NCBI RefSeq assembly: GCF_024746815.1
Contig: NZ_CP080525.1
Coordinates: forward strand, 4,024,501-4,088,500
DNA length: 64,000 bases
Source of the DNA: Mesorhizobium sp. AR07
Lineage (GTDB): Bacteria; Pseudomonadota; Alphaproteobacteria; Rhizobiales; Rhizobiaceae
Reading direction: 5' to 3'
In this document: positions 1-8,144 of the stretch, one piece after another
Layout: the number at the start of each line of letters is the position of its first letter
How positions within the stretch are numbered: the stretch's first letter is position 1
Translations under genes and position numbers: made by a program
The notes under the pieces: model-generated
The model's input: the letters and a program-made list of their open reading frames with translations, nothing else
What the model was told of the DNA's origin: nothing
Database searches by the model: none

Positions 1-2546
1 CCCACCGGCAGACGCTTGGGGAAGAAGCCGCCCTTGGCGCCAACCGGCACGATGACGGCGTTCTTGACCTGCTGCGCCTTGACTAGGCCGAGCACCTCGG
101 TGCGGTAGTCCTGGGCGCGGTCCGACCAGCGCAGGCCGCCACGCGCCACCGGGCCGAAGCGCAGATGCAGCCCCTCGACCTCGGAGCCGTAGACGAAGAT
201 CTCCCGCCACGGCCGCGGCGCCGGCAATCCCTCGACCGCATGCGAATCGAGCTTGATCGCCAGTGACTGGCCTTTCTCTTTCGTATCGGCAACGAAATGA
301 TTGGTGCGCAGCGAGGCTTCGATCAGATTGAGGTAGCGGCGGATGATGGTGTCGTCGTCGATGTTCGGCACATCTTCCAGCGCATCCCTGATCTTGGCCT
401 TGAGGTGCTTTGCCGCCACCACGCCTTCGGTCTCGGCTGTCGGGCCGAGCCGGGCGATGAACAGCGCGTGCAGGCCACGCGCGATATCGGGATAGCGGTT
501 GAGCGCGGCGGCGATGAAATCCTGGCTTTGCGGAATGCCGACCTGCTGCAGATAGCGGCCATAGGCGCGCAGGATGGTGATCTCGCCCGACCACAGGCCG
601 GCGGTCTGGGCAAGGCCGTTATAGCCGTCATTGTCGACGTCGCCGCGCCAGACGGACAGGAACGCGTCCTCGAACAGCGCACCGCCATCGCCAAGGTCGA
701 TCGGCTTGCCGTAGCTGTTCTCCAGCTCCATGTCGTGGATGAAGACCAGGCCGGACTGGTCGCCGCCGACCTCGAAAGTGCGCTCGCTGATGACGCGGAA
801 GCCGATGTTCTCCAGCACCGGCACGCGCCGCGACAGTGCCACCGGGCTGCCGTGGTGATAGATCTTCAACGCCGCCTGGTGTGGCTTCTGCTCGGCATGG
901 CGATAATAGTCGATAGCGATCGGATTGCTGGCGCTGATCTTGGCGATGCGCCCGGCATCGGCCAGCGCCACCGCCGCGCTGAACGAATCGCGGTAGCTTT
1001 CCGGGAGCCGGCCGGCGATGGCCTTCAATGCCTGGTCGCCGCCATTGGCGTCCGCCGCATCGGAAAGGGCATCCTCCCAGGTGCGCACGATGTCGCGGAT
1101 CGCCGCCTCGATCGTCGCTTGCTCGACCTTCGGCGTCTTGCCACCGGAACGGCCGATGATGAAGTGCACGCGCGCCAGCCCGCCTTCGGGGAAGGCCGGG
1201 TAATAGGCCGACAGCCGGCCTTCGAACACCGTCTTGAGATAGCTGCCGATCTTCTCGCGCACCACGCTGTCGTAGCGGTCGCGCGGCACGAAGACGAGGA
1301 TCGAGACGAAGCGGTCGAACTGGTCGGCGCGCACCAGCGCCCGAACGCGCGGCCGCTCGACCAGGCCGAGAATGGCGGCGGCGTGCTTCCTCAGGATCGG
1401 CACCGGCACCTGGAACAATTCGTCGCGCGGATAGCTCTCCAGCACGTTGATCAGCGCCTTGCCGGAGTGGTCGTGCCGGTCGAAGCCGGACTTGGCGATG
1501 ATGGTTTCGGCCTTTGACCTGAGATACGGGATCTTCATCACCGAGCGGGTGTAGGCGGTCGAGGTGAACAGGCCGACGATGCGCAGTTCGCCTGCCAGCG
1601 TGCCCTTGGACGTGTAGGTCTTGACGCCGATGTAATCGAGATAGATGCGACGATGCACCGAAGACTTGGCATTGGCCTTGGTGACGATCAGCGGTTCCGG
1701 CCCATGCAGGAAGGCGCGGATTTCCGGCGTTGTCGTCACCGCTTCGGTGCCGCGCCTGAGCACCAGCACGTCGGGATCGGACAGGATGCCGAGGCCGGGC
1801 TTGTCGGCGCGCTCCAGCGTGCCGCTTTCCTCGCCGCCGGTGTATTTGAACTCGCGCATGCCGAGGAAGGTGAAATTGTCGTCGCGCAGCCACTCCAGGA
1901 AGGCGATCGCCTCGGCAACGCTCTTCTTGTCGAGCGGCACCGCCGAATAGCGGAACTCCGAGATCGCCTGGTCGAGCCGAGCCAGCATCGGCCTCCAGTC
2001 GTGCACGGCGGCATGAACCTGGCCGAGCATCTTGCGCAGCCGCTCTGCCAACGCGTTCGCCTGCTCGGCGGTCAGCCGCGGGATGTGGACATGGATGACG
2101 CTCAGCCGGTCGTGATTGCCGTCGTCCTTGGCGAAATTGCCGTCGCCGAGGATTTCTTCCACACCGCCTTTGCCGTGGCGAACCGTAATGACCGGGTGAG
2201 TGACCAGGGTCGGTTCGCCGGCAGTCTCGGTGACCTCGCCGAGGATGGAATCGAACAGGAACGGCATGTTGTCGTTGACGACCGTGATCACCGTCACCGG
2301 ACGGCCCTCGCGGGCAACGCCCGAACCGGCATCGACGGCGACGACGCACTCGCCCTTTTTGTGGCCGGCGACCGCCTGGCCGGCGAGATCGGCGGCGCGT
2401 TCGAGGTCGGCCGCTTCATAGGTGGCGATGTCTTCCGCCGGCGCGCGGGCGAGCAGATAGTCGGCAAGCCTGGCTGGCCTTTCCTCCGCCTTCGCCGCTG
2501 CCGTGGCTTTTTTCTTCGGCTTGCTCGCGGATTTCACGCTGGCCAT
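1..2546 (-). CDS. gdhB: NAD-specific glutamate dehydrogenase, large type (3' end outside window)
   Basis: The first 848 residues of a very long protein are visible, reading leftwards off the window. This family (about 1,600 residues) oxidises glutamate to 2-oxoglutarate and ammonium with NAD and is not related in size to the 450-residue GDHs. After a Lys/Ala-rich start comes the regulatory N-terminal region (VVNDNMPFLFDSILGEV near residue 85 is characteristic), and close to the window edge the start of the catalytic domain with GGLRWSDRAQDYRTEVLGLV and the KNAVIVPVGAKGG segment. The ATG at 2546 follows a clear GGAGGAA ribosome-binding site. It is transcribed away from the AhpD-like gene, so the 136 bp between them hold both promoters. 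The symbol is by family resemblance; gdh2 or gdhZ are also used. Confidence 0.95.
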   Translation of the reverse strand, partial: MASVKSASKPKKKATAAAKAEERPARLADYLLARAPAEDIATYEAADLERAADLAGQAVAGHKKGECVVAVDAGSGVAREGRPVTVITVVNDNMPFLFDSILGEVTETAGEPTLVTHPVITVRHGKGGVEEILGDGNFAKDDGNHDRLSVIHVHIPRLTAEQANALAERLRKMLGQVHAAVHDWRPMLARLDQAISEFRYSAVPLDKKSVAEAIAFLEWLRDDNFTFLGMREFKYTGGEESGTLERADKPGLGILSDPDVLVLRRGTEAVTTTPEIRAFLHGPEPLIVTKANAKSSVHRRIYLDYIGVKTYTSKGTLAGELRIVGLFTSTAYTRSVMKIPYLRSKAETIIAKSGFDRHDHSGKALINVLESYPRDELFQVPVPILRKHAAAILGLVERPRVRALVRADQFDRFVSILVFVPRDRYDSVVREKIGSYLKTVFEGRLSAYYPAFPEGGLARVHFIIGRSGGKTPKVEQATIEAAIRDIVRTWEDALSDAADANGGDQALKAIAGRLPESYRDSFSAAVALADAGRIAKISASNPIAIDYYRHAEQKPHQAALKIYHHGSPVALSRRVPVLENIGFRVISERTFEVGGDQSGLVFIHDMELENSYGKPIDLGDGGALFEDAFLSVWRGDVDNDGYNGLAQTAGLWSGEITILRAYGRYLQQVGIPQSQDFIAAALNRYPDIARGLHALFIARLGPTAETEGVVAAKHLKAKIRDALEDVPNIDDDTIIRRYLNLIEASLRTNHFVADTKEKGQSLAIKLDSHAVEGLPAPRPWREIFVYGSEVEGLHLRFGPVARGGLRWSDRAQDYRTEVLGLVKAQQVKNAVIVPVGAKGGFFPKRLPV

Positions 2547-2682
2547 GACGCTATTTCCTCCCGTCGAATGCTTTTACGACTATCGTAGCAGATGACCGCT
2601 GTTTGGCGACAAAGGTTTGACGGCTTGCCAAGAATTATCGGAGCTCTGCGGCAATCCGTCGCCCACCGAGGAGGAATGACCC

Positions 2683-3246
2683 ATGACCGGCAAAATCACC
2701 GCGCTTGACCTTGGCTTAGAAGAGCCGAGCGAGGCGACAAAAGCCTATTTCGCCAAATGCGAGGAGAAGCTCGGCCTCGTTCCCAACGTGCTGCGCGCCT
2801 ATGCCTTCGACGACAAGAAGCTGCGCGCCTTCACCGACATGTACACCGACCTGATGCTGGGTGAATCAGGCCTGTCGAAGCTGGAGCGCGAGATGATCGC
2901 GGTCGCCGTCTCCTCGATCAACCAATGCTATTATTGCCTGACCGCGCATGGCGCGGCGGTGCGCCAGTTGTCCGGCGATCCGGCGCTCGGCGAGATGATG
3001 GTGATGAACTTCCGCGCCGCCGACCTTTCGCCAAAGCAGGCCGCAATGCTCGAATTCGCCGTCAAGCTCACCGAAGGGCCGGCAAAGATCGTCGAGGCCG
3101 ACCGGGCCGCGCTGCGCCAGGCCGGCTTCACCGACCGCGACATCTGGGACATCGCCTCGACCGCCGCCTTCTTCAACATGTCGAACCGGGTGGCGGCGGC
3201 AATCGACATGCGGCCGAACGACGAATACCACGCGATGGCGCGGTGA
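2683..3246 (+). CDS. AhpD-like / carboxymuconolactone decarboxylase family protein (peroxidase-related)
   Basis: This 187-residue protein has the AhpD-type redox centre: C82-Y-Y-C85 with H89 four residues after the second cysteine and E70 upstream, set in the helix KLEREMIAVAVSSINQCYYC. Family members reduce alkylhydroperoxides or act as small disulfide reductases in the cytoplasm; the exact substrate cannot be read from sequence. An excellent AGGAGGA ribosome-binding site precedes the ATG. It is followed 138 bp later by a small YCII-like gene on the same strand, but nothing ties the two functionally. Length and motif fit the 'peroxidase-related enzyme' subgroup of the family. Confidence 0.9.
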   Translation: MTGKITALDLGLEEPSEATKAYFAKCEEKLGLVPNVLRAYAFDDKKLRAFTDMYTDLMLGESGLSKLEREMIAVAVSSINQCYYCLTAHGAAVRQLSGDPALGEMMVMNFRAADLSPKQAAMLEFAVKLTEGPAKIVEADRAALRQAGFTDRDIWDIASTAAFFNMSNRVAAAIDMRPNDEYHAMAR

Positions 3247-3384
3247 GGCGCGGCGGCTGGAATCCAAACCGCCCATTATATTAGCTGTTTCGCATTCTCG
3301 TTGCTTGTTTGCCGGTTTGGTCCGATGATCGGCAGGCGGCATGACCGCATGCCGGTTCGATGCCGCTGACCAAGGGAGGAGAAC

Positions 3385-3711
3385 ATGGCGAAATTTCTCT
3401 ACGTCTATCACGGCTCCGGCAAGATGCCGACGACCGAGGCCGACCGCAAAGCAATGGTCGACGCCTGGGCAGGCTGGTTTGGAAAGCTGGGCGCGGCCGT
3501 TGTCGACCGCGGCAATCCGGTCGGCATGTCGAAGACCGTCCTGCCCAGTGGCAAGATCGAGAACAATGGCGGCAGCAACCCGACCGGCGGCTATTCGATC
3601 ATCGAAGCCAAAGACATCGACGACGCCGCCAGCAAAGCCAAGGGCTGTCCAATCCTGATGGAGCCCAACTGCAACGTCGAGATCGCGCCGGTCATCAATA
3701 TGATGGGCTGA
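3385..3711 (+). CDS. YCII-related small protein
   Basis: A 108-residue soluble protein starting MAKFLYVYHG, with an ATG preceded by GGGAGGAGAAC. The ferredoxin-like pattern (short beta strand at the start, a helix around residues 18-35, then GGYSIIEAKDIDDAASKAKGCP) resembles the YCII/DGPF family, small dimeric alpha+beta proteins of mostly unknown function. No catalytic residue can be assigned. It ends 10 bp before the stop of the convergent LysE gene, without an obvious terminator between them. The family call is a moderate inference from fold-like pattern and length. Confidence 0.75.
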   Translation: MAKFLYVYHGSGKMPTTEADRKAMVDAWAGWFGKLGAAVVDRGNPVGMSKTVLPSGKIENNGGSNPTGGYSIIEAKDIDDAASKAKGCPILMEPNCNVEIAPVINMMG

Positions 3712-3720
3712 CGCGTCGGC

Positions 3721-4335
3721 TCAGGATCGCGCCGCGATCGCCGCCGCGGCACCTGCCATCGTCGTGGCGCTGACACGGTTGGCGATCTTCATGGCGCGCT
3801 TGCTCTTCAGGAGCTTGCGCGCCTGCGAGGCGGCGAGCACCCAGGCGAGATCGATGGCGACCAGAACCACCGCCATGGTCGCCGTCAGTTCGACCCAGCC
3901 GACAATGCTGACCGAGGCGAGATCGATGATGGTCGGCAACAGCGCCAGGTAGAACATCATGATCTTGGGGTTGCCGAGCGTCACCGCCATGCCGGCAAAG
4001 AACAGTTTTGCGGGCGAATCCTCGCGCGGCATCTCGCCCTCTTTCGCGTCGACCGGCGCGGTCCACATCTTGAAAGCAAGATAAGCAAGATAGGCGACGC
4101 CGGCCCATTTCACGACCACGAAGGCGAAGTGAAAACTCTGCGCCACGACAGCCAGCCCGAACACCGCCAGCGACAGCCAGATGGCCTCGCCGATCCACAT
4201 GGCGAGCAGGAACGGGAACACGTCGCGAAAGCCTTTCGAGATGACGCGGGCGACGAGTGCGGCGATCGACGGCCCGGGCGAGCCGGCGGCAACGAACAAC
4301 GCGGCGGCGAAGATCAGCAGCGAGGTGATGTGCAT
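3721..4335 (-). CDS. LysE/RhtB family amino-acid exporter
   Basis: A 204-residue inner-membrane protein with about six hydrophobic segments and the family signature GSPGPSIAALVARVISKGFRD near residues 18-38 (GPN/GPS loop after the first helix). LysE/RhtB proteins export basic or neutral amino acids and homoserine lactones; the substrate is not readable. Length is normal for the family (about 205-210). The start MHITSLLIFAAALF places the first helix correctly. Nothing adjacent looks like a LysG-type regulator, so regulation is unknown. Confidence 0.9.
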   Translation of the reverse strand: MHITSLLIFAAALFVAAGSPGPSIAALVARVISKGFRDVFPFLLAMWIGEAIWLSLAVFGLAVVAQSFHFAFVVVKWAGVAYLAYLAFKMWTAPVDAKEGEMPREDSPAKLFFAGMAVTLGNPKIMMFYLALLPTIIDLASVSIVGWVELTATMAVVLVAIDLAWVLAASQARKLLKSKRAMKIANRVSATTMAGAAAAIAARS

Positions 4336-4430
4336 CTGAGGGTGTCCCTGCTTAGGGTTCGATCGGCCACATTAACCGAACTGATTCCACAGTGATAGCG
4401 GAGGCCAGGGCCGGATAAATTTTTGAGGTC

Positions 4431-4603
4431 AGCGCCGCCCCTCACCTGTCTGCCGGCATCCTCTCCCCGTGAACGGGGCGAGAGACGCTCTCATATTGAT
4501 TTCGCCAATCACCCACGTTGCAAGAAGGGAGCCGGCATTACGGCCAGCGTCTTTCGCCCCGTTTACGGGGAGAAATGCCCGGCAGGGCAATGAGGGGCAG
4601 CGC
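4431..4603. repeat. Palindromic intergenic repeat, family F (RIME-like)
   Basis: About 170 bp with inverted ends: a left end GCCCCTCACCTGTCTGCCGG with a CTCCCCGTGAACGGGG hairpin and a right end with CCCCGTTTACGGGGAGAAAT and GGCAGGGCAATGAGGGGC. The same layout recurs at 12625-12806, 27512-27692 and 60838-61214. It resembles the mosaic intergenic elements described from rhizobia (RIMEs); the name is by analogy only. Confidence 0.8.
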
Positions 4604-4979
4604 GACGCCCCCAGTAGGCCCATGTCGTCTCGTATCGAGCATGCATTGCCAGCCGAAGGGGAGGCTTGCCTGTCTGGCATCTCGCGGCTAGAAGAGCCGC
4701 CGCGAAACAATTGTGAGCTTCACTTTGCCTCAGTAACCGCCGGTCTCGTCAACTCCCCCGACACACTGCATGGCGCGGCATTCGCGGTGCCTGGTTTTAT
4801 TTTCATGTGTTCCTCTGGGCGGCGGTTCGAGACCGGTTTGGCACTGCTGAACCGCTGTCGCGCGCTTTGCCCGTGACGCCTGATTTTTCCATTGCCGCAG
4901 TTTCTCGCCACGCCGTGCCCGCATGGGCATCTCAACATCGCCGGCCTGATGAACTTCCCGACGGGAAGGACGTATCGCC
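4604..4979. other. Intergenic stretch without a convincing gene
   Basis: Between the family F repeat and the DUF1062 gene there are about 375 bp. A 28-codon minus-strand ORF beginning at about 4807 (MKIKPGTANA, preceded by GAGGAA) is the only candidate and is too short and unsupported to call. The last 150 bp presumably hold the promoter of the DUF1062 gene. Confidence 0.5.
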
Positions 4980-5606
4980 ATGTCTGGCTCCTTGCGTATC
5001 CGCTGGGCGATCGCGCCCAGGACCGCACCTCGACCGCTCATCAACTGCAACCGCTGCGGCACCGTGAAGGCCTATTGCAGCAGCGGAAAATTCCGCGTCA
5101 ACGCCAACGGCAAGCGCATCGACGTCTGGCTGATCTACCGCTGCATCGACTGCGACAATTCCTGGAATTTCGACATATTGGAGCGCTGCAACCGCCGCGA
5201 CATCGAACCGGCACGGCTGGCAGCGCTCGAAAGCAACGATCCGGCGCTGGCCCGGCGCCATGCTTTCGATGTCGTTGCGTTGCGCAGCCGCGTGGGACGT
5301 ATCGAGGAATTTCCCGATGTCGCCGTCCACAAGCAGAGGCTTGGCGGCAACAGGGAAAGCGCAACCGGGTTGGAGCTCCAGCTTGGGTTGGAAATGCCGA
5401 CATCCTTGCGGCTCGACCGGCTGCTCGCCAACGAGCTCGGCATCTCGCGATCGAGGCTTCAGGCGCTGGAAGAGCGGCAGCTGCTTATCGTGGACCCAGA
5501 CGGGGCCAAAGCCTTGCGCAAACCGGCCCGCGAGGGAGTGACGATCCGCGTCGATCTGGCTGACGAACCCGATCGGCAGGCCATCATCTCGGCTGCCGGC
5601 GGATAA
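4980..5606 (+). CDS. DUF1062 domain-containing protein
   Basis: A 208-residue protein with a clear zinc-ribbon-like half: C23-N-R-C26 and, about 30 residues later, YRC55-I-D-C58-DN. The C-terminal half (LRLDRLLANELGISRSRLQALEERQLLIV) looks like an S4-type RNA-binding or winged-helix segment. This combination is typical of the DUF1062 family, whose biological role is not established. It stands alone, with a bidirectional-looking terminator immediately downstream, shared with the convergent typA gene. The start MSGSLRIRWA is chosen as the only ATG that keeps the whole zinc ribbon; no strong ribosome-binding site is visible. Confidence 0.85.
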   Translation: MSGSLRIRWAIAPRTAPRPLINCNRCGTVKAYCSSGKFRVNANGKRIDVWLIYRCIDCDNSWNFDILERCNRRDIEPARLAALESNDPALARRHAFDVVALRSRVGRIEEFPDVAVHKQRLGGNRESATGLELQLGLEMPTSLRLDRLLANELGISRSRLQALEERQLLIVDPDGAKALRKPAREGVTIRVDLADEPDRQAIISAAGG

Positions 5607-5611
5607 ATGAA

Positions 5612-5647
5612 GAGAGGGGCGAAGCCCATATGTGCTCCGCCCCTCTC
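5612..5647. terminator. Bidirectional terminator hairpin
   Basis: A perfect 10-bp stem, GAGAGGGGCG at 5612-5621 pairing with CGCCCCTCTC at 5638-5647, sits between the convergent ends of the DUF1062 gene and typA. The loop is 16 nt. A run of U is lacking, so termination efficiency is uncertain, but position and symmetry are right for stopping both transcripts. Confidence 0.7.
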
Positions 5648-5669
5648 AACTGTCGGAAAATAGAGAAGA

Positions 5670-7499
5670 TTACGCCGCGCCGACCGCCTTGGCCGACTTC
5701 TCGAAACGCTTGCGCTCGTTCGGGTCGAGATAGAGCTTGCGCAGGCGGATCGTCTTCGGCGTCACCTCGACCAGTTCGTCGTCCTGGATCCAGGCCAGAG
5801 CCTTCTCCAGCGTCATGCGGATCGGCGGGGTGAGCTTCACCGCCTCATCCTTGCCGGCGGCGCGGATGTTGGTCAGCTTCTTGCCCTTCAGCACGTTGAC
5901 TTCGAGGTCGTTGTCCCTGCTGTGGATGCCGATGATCATGCCCTGATAGACCTTGACGCCGGGATCGATGACCATTGGGCCGCGGTCTTCCAGGTTCCAC
6001 ATGGCGTAGGCCACCGCCTCGCCCTGCTCGTTGGAGATCAGCACGCCATTGGTACGGCCCGGCAATTCGCCCTTGTAGGGCTCATAGGCATGGAACAGCC
6101 GGTTCATCACGGCGGTGCCGCGCGTGTCGGTCAACAGTTCCGACTGATAGCCGATCAGGCCGCGCGTCGGCGCGTGGAAGACGATGCGCTGGCGGTTGCC
6201 GCCCGACGGGCGCAGCTCGACCATCTCGGCCTTGCGCTCCGACATCTTCTGCACGACGATGCCGGCGTGCTCCTCGTCGACGTCGATAACGACTTCCTCG
6301 ACCGGCTCCAGCAATTCGCCGTTTTCGCCCTTCTGCATGACGACGCGCGGACGCGACACGGCGATCTCGAAACCCTCGCGGCGCATCGTCTCGATCAGCA
6401 CGGCCAGCTGCAATTCGCCGCGGCCGGAGACGAAGAACGAATCCTTGTCGGGCGATTCCTCGATCTTCAGCGCGACATTGCCTTCGGCTTCGCGCAGCAA
6501 ACGGTCGCGGATGACGCGGCTGGTCACCTTGTCGCCTTCGGTGCCGGCCAGCGGTGAATCGTTGACGAGGAAGGACATGGTCACGGTCGGCGGATCGATC
6601 GGCTGCGCATGCAGCGGCTCGGTCACGGACGGGTCGCAGAACGTGTCGGCGACGGTGCCCTTCGACAGGCCGGCAATGGCGACGATATCACCCGCCTGGG
6701 CTTCCTCGATCGGCTGGCGCTCGAGCCCGCGGAAGGCGAGAATCTTGGAAATACGGCCGGTTTCGACCAGCGTACCATCATGGTGCAGCACCTTGACCGG
6801 CTGGTTGGACTTCAGCGTGCCGGACTCGATGCGGCCGGTGATGATGCGGCCGAGGAAGGGATTGGCTTCCAGGATGGTGCCGATCATGCGGAACGGGCCG
6901 GGATGCACGGTCGGCGCCGGCACATGCTTGATGACCAGGTCGAACAGCGGCGCCAGGCCCTGGTCCTTGGGGCCTTCCGGATTTTCCGAGACCCAGCCAT
7001 CGCGACCCGAGCCGTAGAGGATCGGGAAGTCGAGCTGCTCGTCGGTGGCGTCGAGTGCCGCGAACAGGTCGAACACCTCATTGACCACCTCGACATGGCG
7101 CGCGTCCGGACGGTCGATCTTGTTGATGACGACGATCGGCTTCAGGCCGACCTTGAGGGCCTTGCCGACGACGAACTTGGTCTGCGGCATCGGCCCCTCG
7201 GCGGCATCGACCAGCACGATGGCCGAATCCACCATCGACAGGATGCGCTCGACCTCGCCGCCGAAATCGGCGTGGCCGGGCGTGTCGACGATGTTGATGC
7301 GGGTGTCCTTCCAGTCGACCGAGGTCGCCTTGGCCAGGATGGTGATGCCGCGTTCCTTTTCGAGGTCGTTGGAATCCATGGCGCGCTCGGCGACGCGCTG
7401 ATTGTCGCGGAAGGAGCCGGATTGCCGCAGCAATTGATCGACAAGGGTGGTTTTTCCATGGTCGACGTGCGCGATGATCGCGATATTACGGATTTTCAT
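5670..7499 (-). CDS. typA: Translational GTPase TypA/BipA
   Basis: A 609-residue ribosome-associated GTPase of the EF-G superfamily, linked in other bacteria to 50S assembly, low temperature and stress. All G motifs are visible near the N-terminus: AHVDHGKT (G1), RGITI (G2), DTPGHADFGGEVE (G3) and NKIDR (G4), followed by EF-G-like beta-barrel and the TypA-specific C-terminal domain. The start MKIRNIAIIAHVDHGKT is the family's conserved one; an in-frame upstream extension exists to 7535 but lacks support. It is monocistronic, ending at the shared hairpin at 5612-5647. Confidence 0.97.
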   Translation of the reverse strand: MKIRNIAIIAHVDHGKTTLVDQLLRQSGSFRDNQRVAERAMDSNDLEKERGITILAKATSVDWKDTRINIVDTPGHADFGGEVERILSMVDSAIVLVDAAEGPMPQTKFVVGKALKVGLKPIVVINKIDRPDARHVEVVNEVFDLFAALDATDEQLDFPILYGSGRDGWVSENPEGPKDQGLAPLFDLVIKHVPAPTVHPGPFRMIGTILEANPFLGRIITGRIESGTLKSNQPVKVLHHDGTLVETGRISKILAFRGLERQPIEEAQAGDIVAIAGLSKGTVADTFCDPSVTEPLHAQPIDPPTVTMSFLVNDSPLAGTEGDKVTSRVIRDRLLREAEGNVALKIEESPDKDSFFVSGRGELQLAVLIETMRREGFEIAVSRPRVVMQKGENGELLEPVEEVVIDVDEEHAGIVVQKMSERKAEMVELRPSGGNRQRIVFHAPTRGLIGYQSELLTDTRGTAVMNRLFHAYEPYKGELPGRTNGVLISNEQGEAVAYAMWNLEDRGPMVIDPGVKVYQGMIIGIHSRDNDLEVNVLKGKKLTNIRAAGKDEAVKLTPPIRMTLEKALAWIQDDELVEVTPKTIRLRKLYLDPNERKRFEKSAKAVGAA

Positions 7500-7696
7500 G
7501 TTCTGGTCTCGGAAGCGTTGCAGGCAGCAGGCCAAAAGGCGCTGCCTCTTTCGGTTGCGCGGCTCATACAGGGTTTTTCGCAGTTGCGAAAGAGGAGGCG
7601 CGACACCAAATACTCATCAAATCTTAAGCATCTGCGTGTGAGATGATTTTGTTAACCAAGGCGGGAACCTTTCGGGGCCCGGGCAGTTCGAACGTC

Positions 7697-7978
7697 ATGA
7701 CCGATAAACTCAACCGATTCTGGCCGCTCATCGCGTCCGTTGCCTTTGCCGTCCTGCTGGCGGCCAACGCCGCGCAGTCGGCTGCGACGCAGAAGGAGGC
7801 ACGGCCTGCCTTGTCGTCCGATGCGCCATCGGCTGAACAGGTCTTCGCCGACGCGCCCGACGGCGTCGACCCGATGGTGACCGGCCCGGTCAGCACCGCC
7901 TTCAAGCAAAGGCAGGACGCCGCCAACTGCGACACCGCCGTCTGGCCGAATATCCCGATGGTCTGCTACCCGGACTGA
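7697..7978 (+). CDS. Small exported protein of unknown function
   Basis: A 93-residue protein with a signal-peptide-like start (MTDKLNRFWPLIASVAF, then small residues and an AQSAA cleavage-type site near residue 28). The mature part is short, charged, and ends DTAVWPNIPMVCYPD with two cysteines, suggesting an exported or periplasmic protein. The ATG at 7697 is preferred because it puts a basic n-region directly before the hydrophobic stretch; an alternative start at 7643 adds 18 residues. Family not recognised. It lies divergent from typA and is followed by a palindromic repeat. Confidence 0.65.
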   Translation: MTDKLNRFWPLIASVAFAVLLAANAAQSAATQKEARPALSSDAPSAEQVFADAPDGVDPMVTGPVSTAFKQRQDAANCDTAVWPNIPMVCYPD

Positions 7979-7986
7979 TCGCGCTT

Positions 7987-8128
7987 ACCCTCCCCCTTGT
8001 GGGGAGGGTCGATCCGCGAAGCGGAGCGGGGTGGGGGTCTCCCCACGCCGGCGCCTCACCCCCACCCCGTCTCGCCAGCTTCGCTTTGCGAAGCCGCCTC
8101 GCCGACCCTCCCCACAAGGGGGAGGGTG
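7987..8128. repeat. Palindromic intergenic repeat, family C
   Basis: The ends ACCCTCCCCCTTGTGGGGAG and its inverse CTCCCCACAAGGGGGAGGGT bracket about 140 bp with inner GGGTGGGGGTC/ACCCCCACCCC arms. It fills the gap between the small exported protein and the convergent phoD gene and could act as a transcription stop for both. It shares the CCCTCCCCCTTGTGGGGAGGG hairpin with family B. Confidence 0.75.
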
Positions 8129-8144
8129 AACGGGCCTCAGCCCC

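Noticed and set aside
297..1517. 406-residue plus-strand frame and a 573-residue minus-strand frame (628-2349)
   Set aside because: Both overlap the NAD-glutamate dehydrogenase, whose own frame is continuous to the window edge with family motifs.
4431..4603. CRISPR-like repeat arrays
   Set aside because: The window's repeats are dispersed single palindromic elements with inverted ends; there is no array of evenly spaced direct repeats and no cas gene.
4721..4807. 28-residue minus-strand ORF with a GAGGAA site
   Set aside because: Too short, no recognisable features and no conserved neighbour; kept only as a note in the intergenic entry.
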